A DNA stretch of 64,000 bases from Gracilibacillus halotolerans (GTDB taxonomy: Bacteria; Bacillota; Bacilli; Bacillales; Amphibacillaceae). The notes beneath the pieces are model-generated. The model was not told the origin of the DNA. It did not search any database and saw only the letters and a program-made list of their open reading frames with translations. Below, one piece after another: positions 1 to 10,891 of this stretch. The stretch covers positions 1 through 64,000 of the forward strand of contig NZ_JACHON010000016.1 in NCBI RefSeq assembly GCF_014206945.1, in the 5' to 3' direction. The position numbers and the translations under genes were made by a program. Position 1 is the first letter of the stretch; every line of letters starts with the position of its first letter.

Positions 1-16
1 TTTCTCTTTTGGCCAT
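1..16 (-). CDS. 5' end of an unidentified gene, cut by the window edge
   Basis: Reading the minus strand, a GGGAGAG ribosome-site-like stretch (complement of about 25-31) is followed after seven bases by ATG and then codons for MAKRE before the window ends. Only five codons are visible, so no function can be given. It would be transcribed away from uvrB, making the repeat array at 100-625 part of a divergent intergenic region. In B. subtilis csbA precedes uvrB in the same direction, so this neighbour would differ. It could be chance. Confidence 0.35.
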
Positions 17-99
17 AATTAATTCTCTCCCGACTTTTTATGAATCAAGTTTATATGACCTTAACGAATCTGTCCAATCAAGTGTAACCTATCCAAGTT

Positions 100-625
100 G
101 TATCTCGAGTCAATGCCGCTCTATCTGGAGTTAAGCAGTTCTATCCCGAGTGGAGCACACTCTATCCGCAGTGAAGTAGTTCTATCTCGAGTCGACGATG
201 CTCTATCTGGAGTGAAGCAGCTCTATCTCGAGTCGACGATGCTCTATCTGGAGTGAAGCAGCTCTATCTCGAGTCGACGATGCTCTATCTGGAGTGAAGT
301 AGTTCTATCTCGAGTTGACGATGCTCTATCTGGAGTGAAGCAGTTCTATCCCGAGTGGAGCACACTCTATCCGCAGTGAAGTAGTTCTATCTCGAGTCGA
401 CGATGCTCTATCTGGAGTGAAGCCGTTCTATCTTGAGTGGAGCACATTCTATCTGTAGTGAAGCAGTTGTATCTTGAGTCAACGCAGCTCTATCTGGAGT
501 GAAGTAGTTCTATCTCGAGTGGAGCACACTCTATCTGGAGTGAAGTAGTTCTATCTCGAGTCGACGACGCTCTATCCACAGTGACGCCGCTCTATCTTAG
601 TGTCGCGGACTCTATCTGGAGTGAG
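100..625. repeat. Array of about 26 tandem 20/21-bp units (41-bp dimer period)
   Basis: About 26 contiguous units alternate between a 21-bp type starting TCTATCTCGAGT (often followed by CGACGAT) and a 20-bp type starting TCTATCTGGAGT (followed by GAAGCAG). Unit starts near 181, 202, 222 and 243 show the 21/20/21 alternation, an average of 20.5 bp. Units at about 120-201 recur almost unchanged at about 325-406, a shift of 205 bp (5 x 41), so the array grew by block duplication. The CTCGAG-type units carry a small palindrome. No reading frame or RNA gene explains the region, and the array ends about 150 bp before the uvrB promoter. Confidence 0.9.
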
Positions 626-773
626 AACATACAAATTATTAGCTTACCCTTTTAAATAACAAAGATTCGGGAATAGTTTATTAAGTAAGCTGTTCATATT
701 CGAATCGATTATTTTTCTATCTTGTACACGTTCGATATAATATAAAGATAGGAAAATATTTTACAAATTAAAA

Positions 774-787
774 CGAATATTTGTTCG
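774..787 (+). promoter_or_regulatory. LexA (DinR) SOS box of uvrB
   Basis: CGAATATTTGTTCG matches the Gram-positive SOS consensus CGAAC-N4-GTTCG with one mismatch. It overlaps the -35 of the predicted uvrB promoter, where LexA would block RNA polymerase. uvrB is a classic LexA target in B. subtilis, so the assignment rests on sequence plus known biology. Confidence 0.8.
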
Positions 788-808
788 CTTTTTAAAAAAG
801 TTTATACT
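781..808 (+). promoter_or_regulatory. SigA-type promoter of uvrBA
   Basis: TTGTTC (781-786), a 16-bp spacer and TATACT (803-808) lie about 40 bp before the uvrB start, with an AT-rich tract around them. The -35 sits inside the LexA box. Confidence 0.6.
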
Positions 809-845
809 ATAATAAAAAAAGACAAATCAAAACGGAGGTATAGCT

Positions 846-2834
846 ATGGAAGACCAGATATTCCAGCTTACTGCTCCTTATGAGCCACAAGGTGATCAAC
901 CGCGGGCGATAAAAGAATTAGTTGCTGGATTGAAAGAAGAAAAGAAATATCAAACATTGTTAGGAGCAACAGGAACAGGGAAAACTTTTACAATCTCGAA
1001 TGTGGTAAAAGAAATTAATCGACCAACTTTGGTCATTGCACATAATAAAACATTAGCAGGACAATTATATAGTGAATTTAAGGAGTTTTTCCCGAATAAT
1101 GCGGTGGAATACTTCGTAAGTTACTATGATTACTATCAGCCAGAGGCGTATGTTCCATCGTCAGACACCTACATCGAAAAAGACGCGAGTGTAAACGATG
1201 AAATTGATAAACTACGACACTCTGCAACATCTTCTTTATTTGAACGTCGGGATGTCTTAATAGTAGCGAGTGTGTCGTGTATTTATGGTTTAGGTTCTCC
1301 AGAAGAATATCGTAGCCAAGTAGTTTCTCTACGAACGGGGATGGAAAAAGAACGTGATGACCTACTGAGAGATTTAGTTGATATTCAGTATGCGCGTAAC
1401 GATATTGATTTTCAACGTGGTACATTCCGAGTCCGAGGAGATTCTGTTGAAATCATTCCTGCTTCCCGTGAGGAGCATTGTGTTCGCGTAGAGTTCTTTG
1501 GTGATGAGATTGATCGGATTCGTGAAGTAGACGCCTTAACAGGAGAAATAATCGGTGATCGTGAACATATTGCTATTTTCCCAGCTTCTCACTTCGTAAC
1601 AAGAGAAGATAAGTTGAGAAAAGCAATGGAGAATATTCGTGCAGAGTTAAAGGAACAATTAGAAAAGTTTCGTAGTGAAGGAAAGTTGTTAGAAGCCCAA
1701 CGATTAGAACAACGTACAAACTATGATTTAGAGATGATGGACGAGATGGGATTTTGTTCGGGGATTGAAAACTATTCTCGCCATTTAACGTTACGAGAAG
1801 CGGGTGCTACCCCTTATACACTATTAGACTACTTTCCAGATGATTCATTGATTGTTGTCGATGAATCACACGTAACTTTACCGCAAATCCGTGGAATGTT
1901 TAATGGGGACCAGGCTAGGAAACAAGTATTAGTAGACCACGGTTTCCGTTTACCGTCTGCACTTGATAACCGGCCGTTACGATTTGAAGAATTTGAAAAG
2001 AAAGTAAATCAAGCTATCTTTGTTTCCGCTACACCAGGTCCGTTTGAGCTGGAACATACACCGAAAATGATTGAGCAAATTATCCGTCCAACTGGTTTAT
2101 TAGATCCGATTGTAGAGATACGTCCAATTGAAGGACAAGTTGATGATTTAATCGGAGAGATTAATAAACGAGTTGAAAGAGATGAACGAGTGCTTGTTAC
2201 GACATTAACGAAAAAAATGTCTGAAGACTTAACGGATTATTTAAAAGAAATAGGTTTAAAGGTAGCTTATTTACATTCAGAAATAAAAACCCTGGAACGA
2301 ATTGAAGTCATTCGGGACCTACGAGTTGGTAAATATGATGTACTTGTAGGGATTAACCTATTAAGGGAAGGGTTAGATATTCCAGAAGTTTCACTCGTTA
2401 CGATATTAGATGCCGATAAAGAAGGCTTCCTTCGTTCAGAACGCTCCCTTATCCAAACAATGGGACGAGCGGCACGTAACGAAAATGGTATGGTTATTAT
2501 GTATGCGGATCGGATTACAGATTCGATGAGAACGGCAATTGATGAAACGACTCGTCGTCGTGAAAAGCAGGAAGCTTATAATCAGAAGCACGGTATTACT
2601 CCTAAAACAATTAATAAAGCGGTACGTGACGTAATAAGAGCTACACTCGTTGCAGAAGATGAAGGAGAATACGCAGAAGCTGCTGTTAAAATATCAGAAA
2701 TGTCTAAGAAGGAAAGAGAAAAGTTAATTGAAAAGATGGAAAAAGAAATGAAACAAGCTGCACGAGAATTAGATTTCGAGCGTGCCGCGGAACTTCGTGA
2801 TCTTGTTCTTGAATTGAAAGCAGAAGAAGGGTGA
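846..2834 (+). CDS. uvrB: Excinuclease ABC subunit UvrB
   Basis: UvrB is the damage-verifying helicase-like subunit of nucleotide excision repair. It is loaded by UvrA and recruits UvrC for dual incision. The 662-residue protein has full family length. It shows Walker A GATGTGKT (40-47), the aromatic beta-hairpin [12 protein letters not shown] near residue 95, helicase motifs including DESH and the C-terminal [19 protein letters not shown] region, and a C-terminal UVR coiled coil ending in [12 protein letters not shown] that contacts UvrC. ATG follows CGGAGG at good spacing. It is cotranscribed with uvrA and sits behind a LexA box, so it should be DNA-damage inducible. Confidence 0.98.
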   Translation: MEDQIFQLTAPYEPQGDQPRAIKELVAGLKEEKKYQTLLGATGTGKTFTISNVVKEINRPTLVIAHNKTLAGQLYSEFKEFFPNNAVEYFVSYYDYYQPEAYVPSSDTYIEKDASVNDEIDKLRHSATSSLFERRDVLIVASVSCIYGLGSPEEYRSQVVSLRTGMEKERDDLLRDLVDIQYARNDIDFQRGTFRVRGDSVEIIPASREEHCVRVEFFGDEIDRIREVDALTGEIIGDREHIAIFPASHFVTREDKLRKAMENIRAELKEQLEKFRSEGKLLEAQRLEQRTNYDLEMMDEMGFCSGIENYSRHLTLREAGATPYTLLDYFPDDSLIVVDESHVTLPQIRGMFNGDQARKQVLVDHGFRLPSALDNRPLRFEEFEKKVNQAIFVSATPGPFELEHTPKMIEQIIRPTGLLDPIVEIRPIEGQVDDLIGEINKRVERDERVLVTTLTKKMSEDLTDYLKEIGLKVAYLHSEIKTLERIEVIRDLRVGKYDVLVGINLLREGLDIPEVSLVTILDADKEGFLRSERSLIQTMGRAARNENGMVIMYADRITDSMRTAIDETTRRREKQEAYNQKHGITPKTINKAVRDVIRATLVAEDEGEYAEAAVKISEMSKKEREKLIEKMEKEMKQAARELDFERAAELRDLVLELKAEEG

Positions 2835-2839
2835 CATGG

Positions 2840-5695
2840 ATGGCAAAAAAGCACATATCTATTAAAGGGGCAAGAACCCATAATTTAAAAAATATATCTG
2901 TAGACATACCGAAAGATAAATTGGTCGTTTTGACGGGTTTATCCGGTTCAGGAAAGTCGTCGCTTGCTTTTGATACGATTTATGCAGAGGGACAAAGACG
3001 TTATGTAGAGTCTTTGTCTGCCTATGCTCGACAATTTTTAGGTCAAATGGACAAACCAGACGTTGATACGATTGAAGGGTTGTCACCGGCTATTTCTATT
3101 GATCAAAAGACAACAAGTAATAACCCACGATCTACCGTAGCAACTGTGACGGAAATTTATGATTATATGCGACTTTTATTTGCACGAATCGGACATCCTA
3201 TTTGTCCAAACCATGGAGTCGAAATTCAATCTCAATCTGTTCAACAAATGGTGGATCGAGTATTGGAGCTACCTGAACGATCTAAATTACAAATTTTAGC
3301 ACCAGTAGTAAGCGGGAGAAAGGGGACTCACGTTAAAACGTTGGAAGACCTTCAAAAAGAGGGGTATATCCGTTTGCGAATAAACGGTGAAATGCGAGAA
3401 ATTACCGATGATATTCAACTAGATAAAACTAAAAAACATTCTATCGAAGTAGTCGTTGACCGAGTTGTTGTGAAAGAAGGAGTTTCTGGAAGATTATCTG
3501 ATTCCCTAGAAGCTGCATTAAAACTAGGCGATGGAAAAGCTATCGTGGACGTGATTGGTTCAGAAGAATTATTATTTAGTGAACACCATGCATGTCCTAT
3601 TTGTGGTTTTTCTATTGACGATATCGAGCCAAGATTGTTCTCATTTAATAACCCGTTCGGAGCTTGTGCAACGTGTGATGGCTTAGGATCTCAATTAGAA
3701 GTAGATGTTGATCTTGTTATCCCGAATAAAGATTTAACATTAAAAGAGGGAGCTATTGCGGCATGGCAACCGACGAGCTCTCAATATTATCCTCAACTTC
3801 TCCAGAGTGTTTGTGATCATTATGGTATTGACATGAACATACCTGTTAAAGATTTACCGAAAGATCATTTAAAAAAGATTTTATTTGGTAGTGGAAAAGA
3901 AAAAATTAGATTCCGTTATGAAAATGATTATGGCATGATGCGGGACACGAATATTTTCTTTGAAGGAGTTTTAAATAACATTGCTAGAAGGTATCGGGAA
4001 ACCTCTTCCGATTTTATTCGTGAACAAATGGAAAAATATATGACGAATAAAGCTTGTCCAACGTGTGATGGTTACCGATTAAAAGAAGAGGCTCTAGCTG
4101 TTAAAATTAACGGACTTCATATCGGAGAGGTAACGGAAAAAGCGGTGAAAGAAGCACACCAATTTTTCACATCCATGGACTTAACAGAGAAAGAGAAGAA
4201 AATTGCTCAAATGATCGTTCGCGAATTGGATGACCGATTAAACTTCTTAGTTAACGTCGGTTTAGACTATCTAACTCTTTCTCGCTCTTCTGGAACTTTA
4301 TCAGGTGGAGAGGCGCAACGTATCCGTCTAGCGACACAAATAGGCTCTGCATTAACTGGAGTTCTTTATGTGTTAGATGAACCATCAATTGGATTGCATC
4401 AACGAGATAACGATCGTTTAATTTCCACTTTAGAAAAAATGCGTGATCTAGGTAATACATTAATTGTCGTAGAACACGATGAGGATACGATGTTAGCTGC
4501 AGATTATTTAATCGATATTGGTCCAGGTGCTGGAGAACATGGCGGGGAAATTATCGCAGCTGGGACACCAAAGCAGGTGATGAGGAAAAAATCATCACTG
4601 ACGGGACAATATTTATCTGGAGAGAAATTCATTCCAATCCCAGCAGAACGTCGTAAGCCTTCTAAACAGTGGTTAGAAATTATCGGAGCAGCTGAAAATA
4701 ATTTGAAAAATGTGAGCGTGAAAATTCCGATTGGCTTATTTACCACTGTAACTGGGGTGTCAGGGTCTGGAAAGAGTACACTCGTAAACGAAATACTTCA
4801 TAAGAGTTTGTCTTCAAAATTAAACCGAAGCAAACTGAAACCAGGAAAGCATAAGGAAATTAAAGGGATCCAACATTTAGAAAAAGTAATTGATATCGAC
4901 CAATCGCCAATTGGAAGAACTCCACGATCAAATCCTGCCACGTATACTGGAGTATTTGATGACATTCGAGATTTATTCGCACAAACAAATGAAGCGAAAA
5001 TTAGAGGCTATAAAAAAGGCCGTTTTAGTTTTAATGTAAAAGGTGGACGCTGTGAAGCATGTCGAGGCGATGGAATTATCAAAATTGAGATGCATTTCCT
5101 CCCAGATGTATATGTACCATGCGAGATTTGTCATGGAAAACGATATAATCGTGAAACGCTTGAAGTTAAATACAAAGGTAAGAACATTTCTGAAATACTA
5201 GATATGACAGTCGAAGAAGCATTGAAATTCTTTGAAAATATCCCGAAAATCCAACGAAAAATTCAAACGATCTTTGATGTTGGTCTAGGTTATGTAAGAC
5301 TTGGTCAACCAGCCACAACACTATCTGGTGGAGAAGCACAACGTGTCAAACTAGCAAGTGAATTACATCGTCGTTCTAATGGAAAGTCTTTATATATATT
5401 GGATGAGCCGACAACAGGCTTGCATACTGATGATATAGCACGACTCCTTCAAGTCATTCAACGGTTAGTAGATAACGGGGACACAGTTGTTATCATTGAA
5501 CACAACTTAGACGTAATTAAAGCCTCTGACTACATTATTGACTTAGGTCCAGAAGGTGGAGATGGTGGGGGAACGATTATTGCTACTGGTTCACCAGAAG
5601 AAATTGCAACTGTAGAAGAATCTCATACAGGACGTTATTTAAAACCAGTAATTGAACGAGATAAAAAACGGATGGAAGTCAAAATAGCTAGATAA
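2840..5695 (+). CDS. uvrA: Excinuclease ABC subunit UvrA
   Basis: UvrA is the damage-sensing ATPase dimer of nucleotide excision repair. The 951-residue protein carries two ABC ATPase modules: Walker [10 protein letters not shown] near the N terminus and GVSGSGKST near residue 640, with [12 protein letters not shown] and [12 protein letters not shown] signatures. It also has CxxC zinc pairs (CPICG...CATCDG and CEACRGDG...CEICHG). The start is placed at ATG 2840 ([10 protein letters not shown]) because AAGGGTG precedes it at about 7 bases; an in-frame GTG at 2831 overlaps the uvrB stop and is less likely. Tight spacing implies translational coupling to uvrB. Confidence 0.98.
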   Translation: MAKKHISIKGARTHNLKNISVDIPKDKLVVLTGLSGSGKSSLAFDTIYAEGQRRYVESLSAYARQFLGQMDKPDVDTIEGLSPAISIDQKTTSNNPRSTVATVTEIYDYMRLLFARIGHPICPNHGVEIQSQSVQQMVDRVLELPERSKLQILAPVVSGRKGTHVKTLEDLQKEGYIRLRINGEMREITDDIQLDKTKKHSIEVVVDRVVVKEGVSGRLSDSLEAALKLGDGKAIVDVIGSEELLFSEHHACPICGFSIDDIEPRLFSFNNPFGACATCDGLGSQLEVDVDLVIPNKDLTLKEGAIAAWQPTSSQYYPQLLQSVCDHYGIDMNIPVKDLPKDHLKKILFGSGKEKIRFRYENDYGMMRDTNIFFEGVLNNIARRYRETSSDFIREQMEKYMTNKACPTCDGYRLKEEALAVKINGLHIGEVTEKAVKEAHQFFTSMDLTEKEKKIAQMIVRELDDRLNFLVNVGLDYLTLSRSSGTLSGGEAQRIRLATQIGSALTGVLYVLDEPSIGLHQRDNDRLISTLEKMRDLGNTLIVVEHDEDTMLAADYLIDIGPGAGEHGGEIIAAGTPKQVMRKKSSLTGQYLSGEKFIPIPAERRKPSKQWLEIIGAAENNLKNVSVKIPIGLFTTVTGVSGSGKSTLVNEILHKSLSSKLNRSKLKPGKHKEIKGIQHLEKVIDIDQSPIGRTPRSNPATYTGVFDDIRDLFAQTNEAKIRGYKKGRFSFNVKGGRCEACRGDGIIKIEMHFLPDVYVPCEICHGKRYNRETLEVKYKGKNISEILDMTVEEALKFFENIPKIQRKIQTIFDVGLGYVRLGQPATTLSGGEAQRVKLASELHRRSNGKSLYILDEPTTGLHTDDIARLLQVIQRLVDNGDTVVIIEHNLDVIKASDYIIDLGPEGGDGGGTIIATGSPEEIATVEESHTGRYLKPVIERDKKRMEVKIAR

Positions 5696-5710
5696 AAAGG
5701 TATATGCTAA

Positions 5711-5741
5711 CGACCAAGATGCTACTATATGCCTCTTGGTC
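5711..5741 (+). terminator. Possible terminator hairpin after uvrA
   Basis: GACCAAGA and TCTTGGTC form a perfect 8-bp stem downstream of uvrA. The following bases are pyrimidine-rich but not a clean T-tract, so termination may be weak. Confidence 0.4.
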
Positions 5742-5844
5742 CTCTTACTTTCAGAATGAACGTGTAAGAATGTTCCTTTAGCTAATTATTCTATGTTATG
5801 ATAAATACCAAGATTGTTCAGTGATAGAGAGGAGGCATGAATGG

Positions 5845-6198
5845 ATGCAACCAATAGATGTAGAGCAAGTACAACAGGAAATCGAAAAGCGAGCGAACAA
5901 AGAAGTATACATTCATTTAGAAACGACAAATGGTGCCTATGCGAGTCATTTTAATAAAGAGGCATATAATGTAGGTGCGTTTATTCGGAATGCAAAAGTT
6001 ACATACGAACGAGGAAAAATCGTTGGGACAGAAAATGCGTTTCGTGTCGGATTAAAAATGGATATCGGCTGGATATACGCTGAAGGAATAAGTCAATTTG
6101 AAATAGATGAAAACAATGCTTTATTGATGGCAGGTCACGATCGAGAAGGACGATTAATGGTCGCACTACAAATAAGTGAGCAACCTTTTCATTATTAA
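5845..6198 (+). CDS. yojF: YojF family protein (DUF1806), partner of BshB2
   Basis: This 117-residue protein matches the YojF family, found next to yojG/bshB2 in Bacillus. No catalytic motif is visible. The central part (VYIHLETTNGAYA ... GAFIRNAKVTYERG) is a compact beta-rich fold. The start is set at ATG 5845 because AGAGGAGG (5828-5835) lies 9 bases upstream; a GTG at 5821 would put the ribosome site inside the gene. It is 15 bp ahead of bshB2, so the two are surely cotranscribed. A role in bacillithiol metabolism is inferred from this pairing and not from the sequence itself. Confidence 0.85.
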   Translation: MQPIDVEQVQQEIEKRANKEVYIHLETTNGAYASHFNKEAYNVGAFIRNAKVTYERGKIVGTENAFRVGLKMDIGWIYAEGISQFEIDENNALLMAGHDREGRLMVALQISEQPFHY

Positions 6199-6213
6199 AG
6201 AGAGGAGGAAACA

Positions 6214-6876
6214 ATGATGAGTAAAGAACATGTTGTAGTTATTTATCCACACCCAGACGATGAGGCATTTGGTGCTTCAGGAACGATTGCTCAATTTCGT
6301 GAGAAAGGCATCCCTGTTACGTATCTATGTGGCACGCTAGGTGAAATGGGAAGGAATATGGGGAATCCGACGTTTGCAACAAGAGAGTCATTACGTGAAA
6401 TACGTAAAAAAGAATTAATAGAAGCATGCAACGTATTAGATGTAGAGTTAGAAATGCTTGGTTACCGTGATAAAACACTTGAATTCGAATCAAGAGAAGA
6501 AGTAGCGGATCATCTTTATAGCTATTTGAAAAAAATTAAGCCTTCTCTCGTTATTACCCATTATCCAGAGCATGCTGTTCATCCAGATCATGATGCATTA
6601 GGTGCAGCTGCTATTCGTGCAGTGGAAATGTTGCCTGAATCCGATCGACCGACTGTTTGGGCACAAGCAATTAGTAACGACAGTGTAGAAAAGCTAGGAG
6701 AACCTGATATTCAAAACGATGTTACACCGCTGTTTAAGAAAAAATTAGCAGCAATTATGGCGCATAAATCACAAGCGGATGGGATGCTATCGACAGTGAA
6801 AAATGATGCAGATGACATTGAACAAGCCGCAAAGATGTGGCTCGGTATGGAATCATTTTATATATGGGAATATTAA
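6214..6876 (+). CDS. bshB2: Bacillithiol biosynthesis deacetylase BshB2
   Basis: BshB2 is a zinc-dependent LmbE/PIG-L-type deacetylase that removes acetyl from GlcNAc-malate (and possibly from bacillithiol S-conjugates) on the way to bacillithiol, the low-molecular-weight thiol of Firmicutes. The 220-residue protein has the hallmark PHPDDEAFG near residue 13 and a second metal/active-site motif HAVHPDHDA near residue 122. An AGAGGAGG site precedes tandem ATGs at 6214 and 6217. A bacilliredoxin gene at 62833-63261 in the same window fits bacillithiol use by this organism. Confidence 0.93.
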   Translation: MMSKEHVVVIYPHPDDEAFGASGTIAQFREKGIPVTYLCGTLGEMGRNMGNPTFATRESLREIRKKELIEACNVLDVELEMLGYRDKTLEFESREEVADHLYSYLKKIKPSLVITHYPEHAVHPDHDALGAAAIRAVEMLPESDRPTVWAQAISNDSVEKLGEPDIQNDVTPLFKKKLAAIMAHKSQADGMLSTVKNDADDIEQAAKMWLGMESFYIWEY

Positions 6877-6986
6877 CCAAACATTTTGTCATATAGTATG
6901 CTAGAGACACAGATGAGGTAAAAGCATAACCTAGTAATATCGTCATGCCGATTAAACCAAGCCTTATAAAAAGGAGCTGTGTTGAA

Positions 6987-7328
6987 ATGCGATGGATTGC
7001 ATCATTAGTTTTAAACGCGTTAGCTTTAATGCTTGTTGATTATTTATTTGAAGGGTTTACAATCAATGGTTTTTGGATTGCTTTACTAGCAAGTGTCATT
7101 TTAGCTGTATTAAATACCATTGTAAAACCGATTTTAGTGCTTTTAACTCTCCCGATTACCGTGTTGACCTTAGGACTCTTTCTGTTTGTGATTAATGCAA
7201 TCACATTGATGTTTACTCAAGCATTACTTGGTGAACATTTTGTAATAGAAGGTTGGTTTGTAGCAATCATTGCAGCTGTCGTATTGTCGATTTTAAATGT
7301 AGTAATTAACAAGTTAACAAGAGATTGA
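6987..7328 (+). CDS. yvlD: YvlD-like small membrane protein (phage holin family 4)
   Basis: A 113-residue hydrophobic protein with about four membrane segments and little else. It resembles the YvlD/phage holin 4 superfamily group of bacillary membrane proteins (MRWIASLVLNALALMLVDYLF; conserved NTIVKPIL and LTLPITVLTLGLF). The start is set at ATG 6987 because AAGGAG (6971-6976) lies 10 bases before it. B. subtilis yvlD belongs to a cell-envelope stress locus, but here the partner genes are missing. Function is unknown, and there is no sign that it acts as a holin. A strong terminator follows. Confidence 0.8.
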   Translation: MRWIASLVLNALALMLVDYLFEGFTINGFWIALLASVILAVLNTIVKPILVLLTLPITVLTLGLFLFVINAITLMFTQALLGEHFVIEGWFVAIIAAVVLSILNVVINKLTRD

Positions 7329-7342
7329 ATTTGATAAAAAAC

Positions 7343-7387
7343 GAAAGCCCTGAAATTAGAGAAGTATCTAATTAACAGGGCTTTTTA
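7343..7387 (+). terminator. Rho-independent terminator after yvlD
   Basis: AAAGCCCTG pairs with CAGGGCTTT around a partly paired AT-rich middle (TTAGA...TCTAA), followed by TTTTT. It separates yvlD from the hprK operon. Confidence 0.85.
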
Positions 7388-7479
7388 TCACATATAAGCT
7401 AACTGTATGTATATATGATTTATTTTTAATACGCATTTGATTGAAAAAATGCTAAAATAGGGAGCGAGGAGGGATTTAC

Positions 7480-8436
7480 GTGGCAAAAGTCCGAACACAA
7501 GATATGCTAGAACGTTTTCGTATTGAACTGCTTGCAGGAGAAGAAGGAGTTCATCGTGAAATCTCTATGAGTGAAGTATCACGACCTGGAATTGAATTAA
7601 CCGGGTATTTTAAATATTATGCAAAAGATCGAATTCAACTTTTAGGAAAAACAGAATTATCTTATTTCGCAGAATTAACGAAGGAACAGAAAAAAGACCG
7701 TGCATACCATTTATGTACCGATATTACACCGGGTATTTTAATTACTAGAGGGATGGACGCACCAGAAGAATTGATAGAGGCGTGTAACCAATCTGGTGTA
7801 CCTTTAATGCGCTCCCCCTATAAGACATCTAGAGTAATTAGCCGAATTACAAACTTCTTAGAGGCTAAATTTGCACCATTTACTGCTGTACACGGTGTAC
7901 TCGTGGACGTTTATGGTATTGGTGTATTAATTACTGGTCAAAGTGGTGTTGGTAAAAGTGAAACCGCATTAGAGTTAGTGAAAAGAGGTCACCGTTTAGT
8001 TGCTGATGATAGTGTTGAGATTCGTCAAGAAGACTATGACCGTCTGATAGGCTCGGCTCCACCACTTATTGAACACTTACTTGAAATTCGTGGTCTAGGA
8101 ATTATTAACGTTATGACTCTCTTTGGAGCAGGTTCTGTTCTAACACATAAACGAATCTCTTTAGTTATTAATCTTGAAACATGGGATCAGAAGAAACAAT
8201 ATGATCGTCTTGGTTTAGAGGAAGAGACAATGAGGATTATCGATGTGAACGTTCCTAAAGCAATACTTCCTGTTCGACCTGGACGTAACCTTGCTGTCAT
8301 TATTGAAGTTGCAGCAATGAATTTTCGATTAAAAAGAATGGGTGTAAATGCAGCAGAGGAATTTTCTGAGCGACTGTCGAAAATGATTCAACAAGGAGAA
8401 CATGAAGAAGATCATGATTATGATTTAGACTTTTAA
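7480..8436 (+). CDS. hprK: HPr kinase/phosphorylase
   Basis: HprK/P phosphorylates and dephosphorylates the regulatory serine of HPr and Crh in response to glycolytic intermediates and phosphate, so it sets carbon catabolite control in the cytoplasm. The 318-residue protein has Walker A GQSGVGKS (153-160), the family motif [10 protein letters not shown] just after it, and the [11 protein letters not shown] signature near residue 205. A GTG start follows GAGGAGGG at 6 bases. It leads the hprK-lgt-ppaX-yvoF group seen in B. subtilis. Its two protein substrates, Crh (20110) and HPr (43460), are also in this window. Confidence 0.98.
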   Translation: MAKVRTQDMLERFRIELLAGEEGVHREISMSEVSRPGIELTGYFKYYAKDRIQLLGKTELSYFAELTKEQKKDRAYHLCTDITPGILITRGMDAPEELIEACNQSGVPLMRSPYKTSRVISRITNFLEAKFAPFTAVHGVLVDVYGIGVLITGQSGVGKSETALELVKRGHRLVADDSVEIRQEDYDRLIGSAPPLIEHLLEIRGLGIINVMTLFGAGSVLTHKRISLVINLETWDQKKQYDRLGLEEETMRIIDVNVPKAILPVRPGRNLAVIIEVAAMNFRLKRMGVNAAEEFSERLSKMIQQGEHEEDHDYDLDF

Positions 8437-8560
8437 AAACAAATTACGGAGGAGATAGACATCTCCTTTTACATAACGATGGAACCATGTTAAAGTATTT
8501 TTGAGTTTTACTAGTATCATGAAATAATAAGACAGTTTACTTAGTAGGAGGAGATTCTAT

Positions 8561-9412
8561 TTGTCGTGCTCCGCTCCGGCATTAGATCCTGTATTTTTTA
8601 AGCTCGGATCACTTTCTGTTTATTGGTATGGTGTAATTATCGCAACAGGAGTATTGCTTGCTTTATGGCTAGCCATGAAAGAAGCAGATCGAAGGGGCTT
8701 AAATAAGGATTATGTTCTAGATTTAGTAATGTTTGCAATCCCGATTGCAATCCTGAGTGCAAGAATTTATTATGTTATATTTGAATGGGATCAGTATAAG
8801 GGTGGACCATGGTGGAAAGTATTTGCTGTATGGGAAGGCGGTATTGCAATCCATGGTGCATTAATAGGTGCTGTCTTAACAGCGATTATTTTTGCTAGAG
8901 TGAAAAAGATTTCCTTCTGGCAACTGGCGGATATAACTGCACCAAGTATTATACTTGGACAAGCAATTGGTCGCTGGGGTAATTTTATGAACCAAGAAGC
9001 GCATGGTGGACCAATTAGCCAAAGTACATACGAAAGTTTTCATCAATACTTACCGGATTTTATAATGAACCAAATGTGTATTGACGGCGTCATGTATCAT
9101 CCGACATTTTTATATGAATCACTATGGAACGTACTTGTTTTCGTGTTATTATTAGTACTGCGTAAGTATCCATTACGACGCGGTGAGATTTTCTTATCTT
9201 ATGTAATTCTTTACTCTATCGGTCGTGCTTTTATCGAAACAATGCGTACAGACAGTCTTTACGTTCTAGGTCTTCGTACCGCAGTTTTACTATCCTTAGT
9301 TTTGATTGTCGCTTCTATCGTTATCATGATTTATCGCAGGATAACAGGATTAGCGGATCGAACCTATCAAGGTAAAAAGATTGGAAATACATCGAAGAAA
9401 TCAAAACGTTAA
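8561..9412 (+). CDS. lgt: Prolipoprotein diacylglyceryl transferase
   Basis: Lgt is a membrane enzyme that moves diacylglycerol from phosphatidylglycerol to the lipobox cysteine of prelipoproteins, the first step in lipoprotein maturation. The 283-residue protein has about seven membrane segments, the N-terminal [14 protein letters not shown] region, HGALIGA near residue 105 and the signature [14 protein letters not shown] near residue 140. The start is TTG 8561 preceded by TAGGAGGAG at 7 bases. Several lipoprotein substrates are encoded nearby (23798, 37081, 51667 and 57422). A Lys/Arg-rich tail follows the last helix. Confidence 0.97.
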   Translation: MSCSAPALDPVFFKLGSLSVYWYGVIIATGVLLALWLAMKEADRRGLNKDYVLDLVMFAIPIAILSARIYYVIFEWDQYKGGPWWKVFAVWEGGIAIHGALIGAVLTAIIFARVKKISFWQLADITAPSIILGQAIGRWGNFMNQEAHGGPISQSTYESFHQYLPDFIMNQMCIDGVMYHPTFLYESLWNVLVFVLLLVLRKYPLRRGEIFLSYVILYSIGRAFIETMRTDSLYVLGLRTAVLLSLVLIVASIVIMIYRRITGLADRTYQGKKIGNTSKKSKR

Positions 9413-9417
9413 GTAGG

Positions 9418-9444
9418 CGGCTTTTGCTTCTATAGCAAAAGCCG
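9418..9444 (+). other. Intercistronic hairpin between lgt and ppaX
   Basis: CGGCTTTTGC and GCAAAAGCCG form a perfect 10-bp stem with a 7-base loop, followed by ATTTAATT. It lacks a run of T, so it is more likely an mRNA-stability or partial-termination element inside the operon. Confidence 0.6.
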
Positions 9445-9466
9445 ATTTAATTGGAGGTTATAATCA

Positions 9467-10108
9467 ATGAAAATCGAAACAATCTTATTTGATTTGGACG
9501 GAACTTTAATTGACACAAACGAATTAATTATCGCATCCTTTACCCACACACTAGAGAAATTTGGCGATCGTCCGTATACAAGAGAAGAAATTCTTAATTT
9601 TATTGGTCCGCCATTAGTGGATAGTCTTGGTCTTGTTAATCCAAATAAAATCGATGAAATGGTTGAAGCATATCGCGAGCATAATTATGCGAACCATGAT
9701 AAATATGTGAAAGCCTACCCAGAAGTTGTTGAGACAATGAAGGTATTAAAAGAAAAAGGCTATAAACTAGCGATCGTAACGACAAAAATTCACCATACAG
9801 CAGAGCTTGGTCTAAAAATTGCTGGAATGGAAGGTATTTTTGACGTTATTATTGGTTTAGATGATGTAGAAAATGCAAAGCCACACCCTGAGCCTGTCTT
9901 ATCGGCGATTGATCAATTAAAAGCAAATCCAATGACAACGTTAATGGTAGGGGACAACTACCATGATATTGAAGCTGGTCAAAATGCAGGTGTACAAACT
10001 GCAGGTGTTGCATGGGCGATAAAAGGCCGAGAAAGCTTAGAAAAATATCGTCCCGATTATATGTTAGAAAAAATTACGGACCTATTCACGATTATCGGAG
10101 ACGAATAA
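9467..10108 (+). CDS. ppaX: Pyrophosphatase PpaX (HAD family)
   Basis: In B. subtilis PpaX hydrolyses the pyrophosphate released when HprK/P dephosphorylates Ser-P-HPr by phosphorolysis, pulling that reaction forward. The 213-residue protein has the HAD nucleophile motif FDLDGTLID at the N terminus, motif II TTK near residue 105 and the motif III/IV stretch KPHPEPV...[12 protein letters not shown]. The RBS is TTGGAGG upstream of ATG. Its position after hprK and lgt matches the B. subtilis operon, which supports this identity over a generic phosphoglycolate phosphatase. Confidence 0.93.
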   Translation: MKIETILFDLDGTLIDTNELIIASFTHTLEKFGDRPYTREEILNFIGPPLVDSLGLVNPNKIDEMVEAYREHNYANHDKYVKAYPEVVETMKVLKEKGYKLAIVTTKIHHTAELGLKIAGMEGIFDVIIGLDDVENAKPHPEPVLSAIDQLKANPMTTLMVGDNYHDIEAGQNAGVQTAGVAWAIKGRESLEKYRPDYMLEKITDLFTIIGDE

Positions 10109-10109
10109 A

Positions 10110-10625
10110 ATGAGAAACACAAAACGATATCCGGTGAAGGATACGAATTCGCTTTGGCAAGTGTATAAGACCGTTTCGTTTTGGAAAGTTTTAAAGAATG
10201 TTATCGTCATACTTATCGGTCGTTATATTCCTTTTTTTGGTTTGAAAAATGGCTTGTATCGTAAACTGCTAAAGATGGAAGTCGGAAAGCATACTGCATT
10301 CGCATTTATGGTAATGGTCGATATTATGTTTCCTGAAAAAATTAAAATTGGTGACAATTCCATTATTGGATATAACAGTACAATCCTCGCGCACGAATAT
10401 TTAATTAACGAATATCGAGTTGGGGAAGTACATATTGGCAGTGAAGTTATGATTGGAGCGAACAGTACCATTTTGCCAGGGATTACGATAGGTGATAATG
10501 CTGTAATTGCAGCTGGAACTGTCGTACACAAGAATGTCGAGGCAGGAACCTTCGTAGGCGGAAATCCAATGAGGGTAATCTACACGAAAGAAGAAATGGA
10601 TAAACGAAAACAACAACATCATTAA
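10110..10625 (+). CDS. yvoF: Hexapeptide-repeat acyltransferase (YvoF-like)
   Basis: A 171-residue left-handed beta-helix acyltransferase of the LbH/maltose O-acetyltransferase type. The second half holds hexapeptide turns ([40 protein letters not shown]), a likely catalytic His in ILAHEYL, and the C-terminal GGNPMRVIY closing motif. The N-terminal 60 residues are basic and hydrophobic, as in YvoF, and may hold it at the membrane. It starts one base after the ppaX stop, so translation is coupled. The acceptor substrate is unknown. Confidence 0.85.
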   Translation: MRNTKRYPVKDTNSLWQVYKTVSFWKVLKNVIVILIGRYIPFFGLKNGLYRKLLKMEVGKHTAFAFMVMVDIMFPEKIKIGDNSIIGYNSTILAHEYLINEYRVGEVHIGSEVMIGANSTILPGITIGDNAVIAAGTVVHKNVEAGTFVGGNPMRVIYTKEEMDKRKQQHH

Positions 10626-10636
10626 GCATAATTTCG

Positions 10637-10674
10637 ATGCTCTTCTCAACAAAGGTTGGGAAAGAGCATTTTTT
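10637..10674 (+). terminator. Rho-independent terminator after yvoF
   Basis: ATGCTCTT pairs with AAGAGCAT around a second stem CAACAAAGGTTG, followed by TTTTTT. It ends the hprK-lgt-ppaX-yvoF unit. Confidence 0.9.
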
Positions 10675-10891
10675 ATTTCGTTTTTAAATTTCATTTGGCG
10701 GTTCGGAAAACTTTAGAAATTGTTTGAGTCTCCTTAAAGAAATTCTATTATGGTTCGACATATACACCATCTCTATTTGTTTATTATCCTGCTAGTTCGG
10801 TTATCATATAATGACAAGATATTTATGAATTATGCTACAATTAAAATTACATTAAAAGGAATTTTCTTACACCAAATGGAGGGGAATGCCA

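Noticed and set aside
100-625. CRISPR array
   Set aside because: Units are contiguous and similar throughout, with no invariant repeat alternating with unique spacers, and no cas genes are present.
8447-8470. Terminator between hprK and lgt
   Set aside because: GGAGAT-AGAC-ATCTCC is only a 6-bp stem with a short T-run; it may be a weak attenuator, but the genes are probably one operon.
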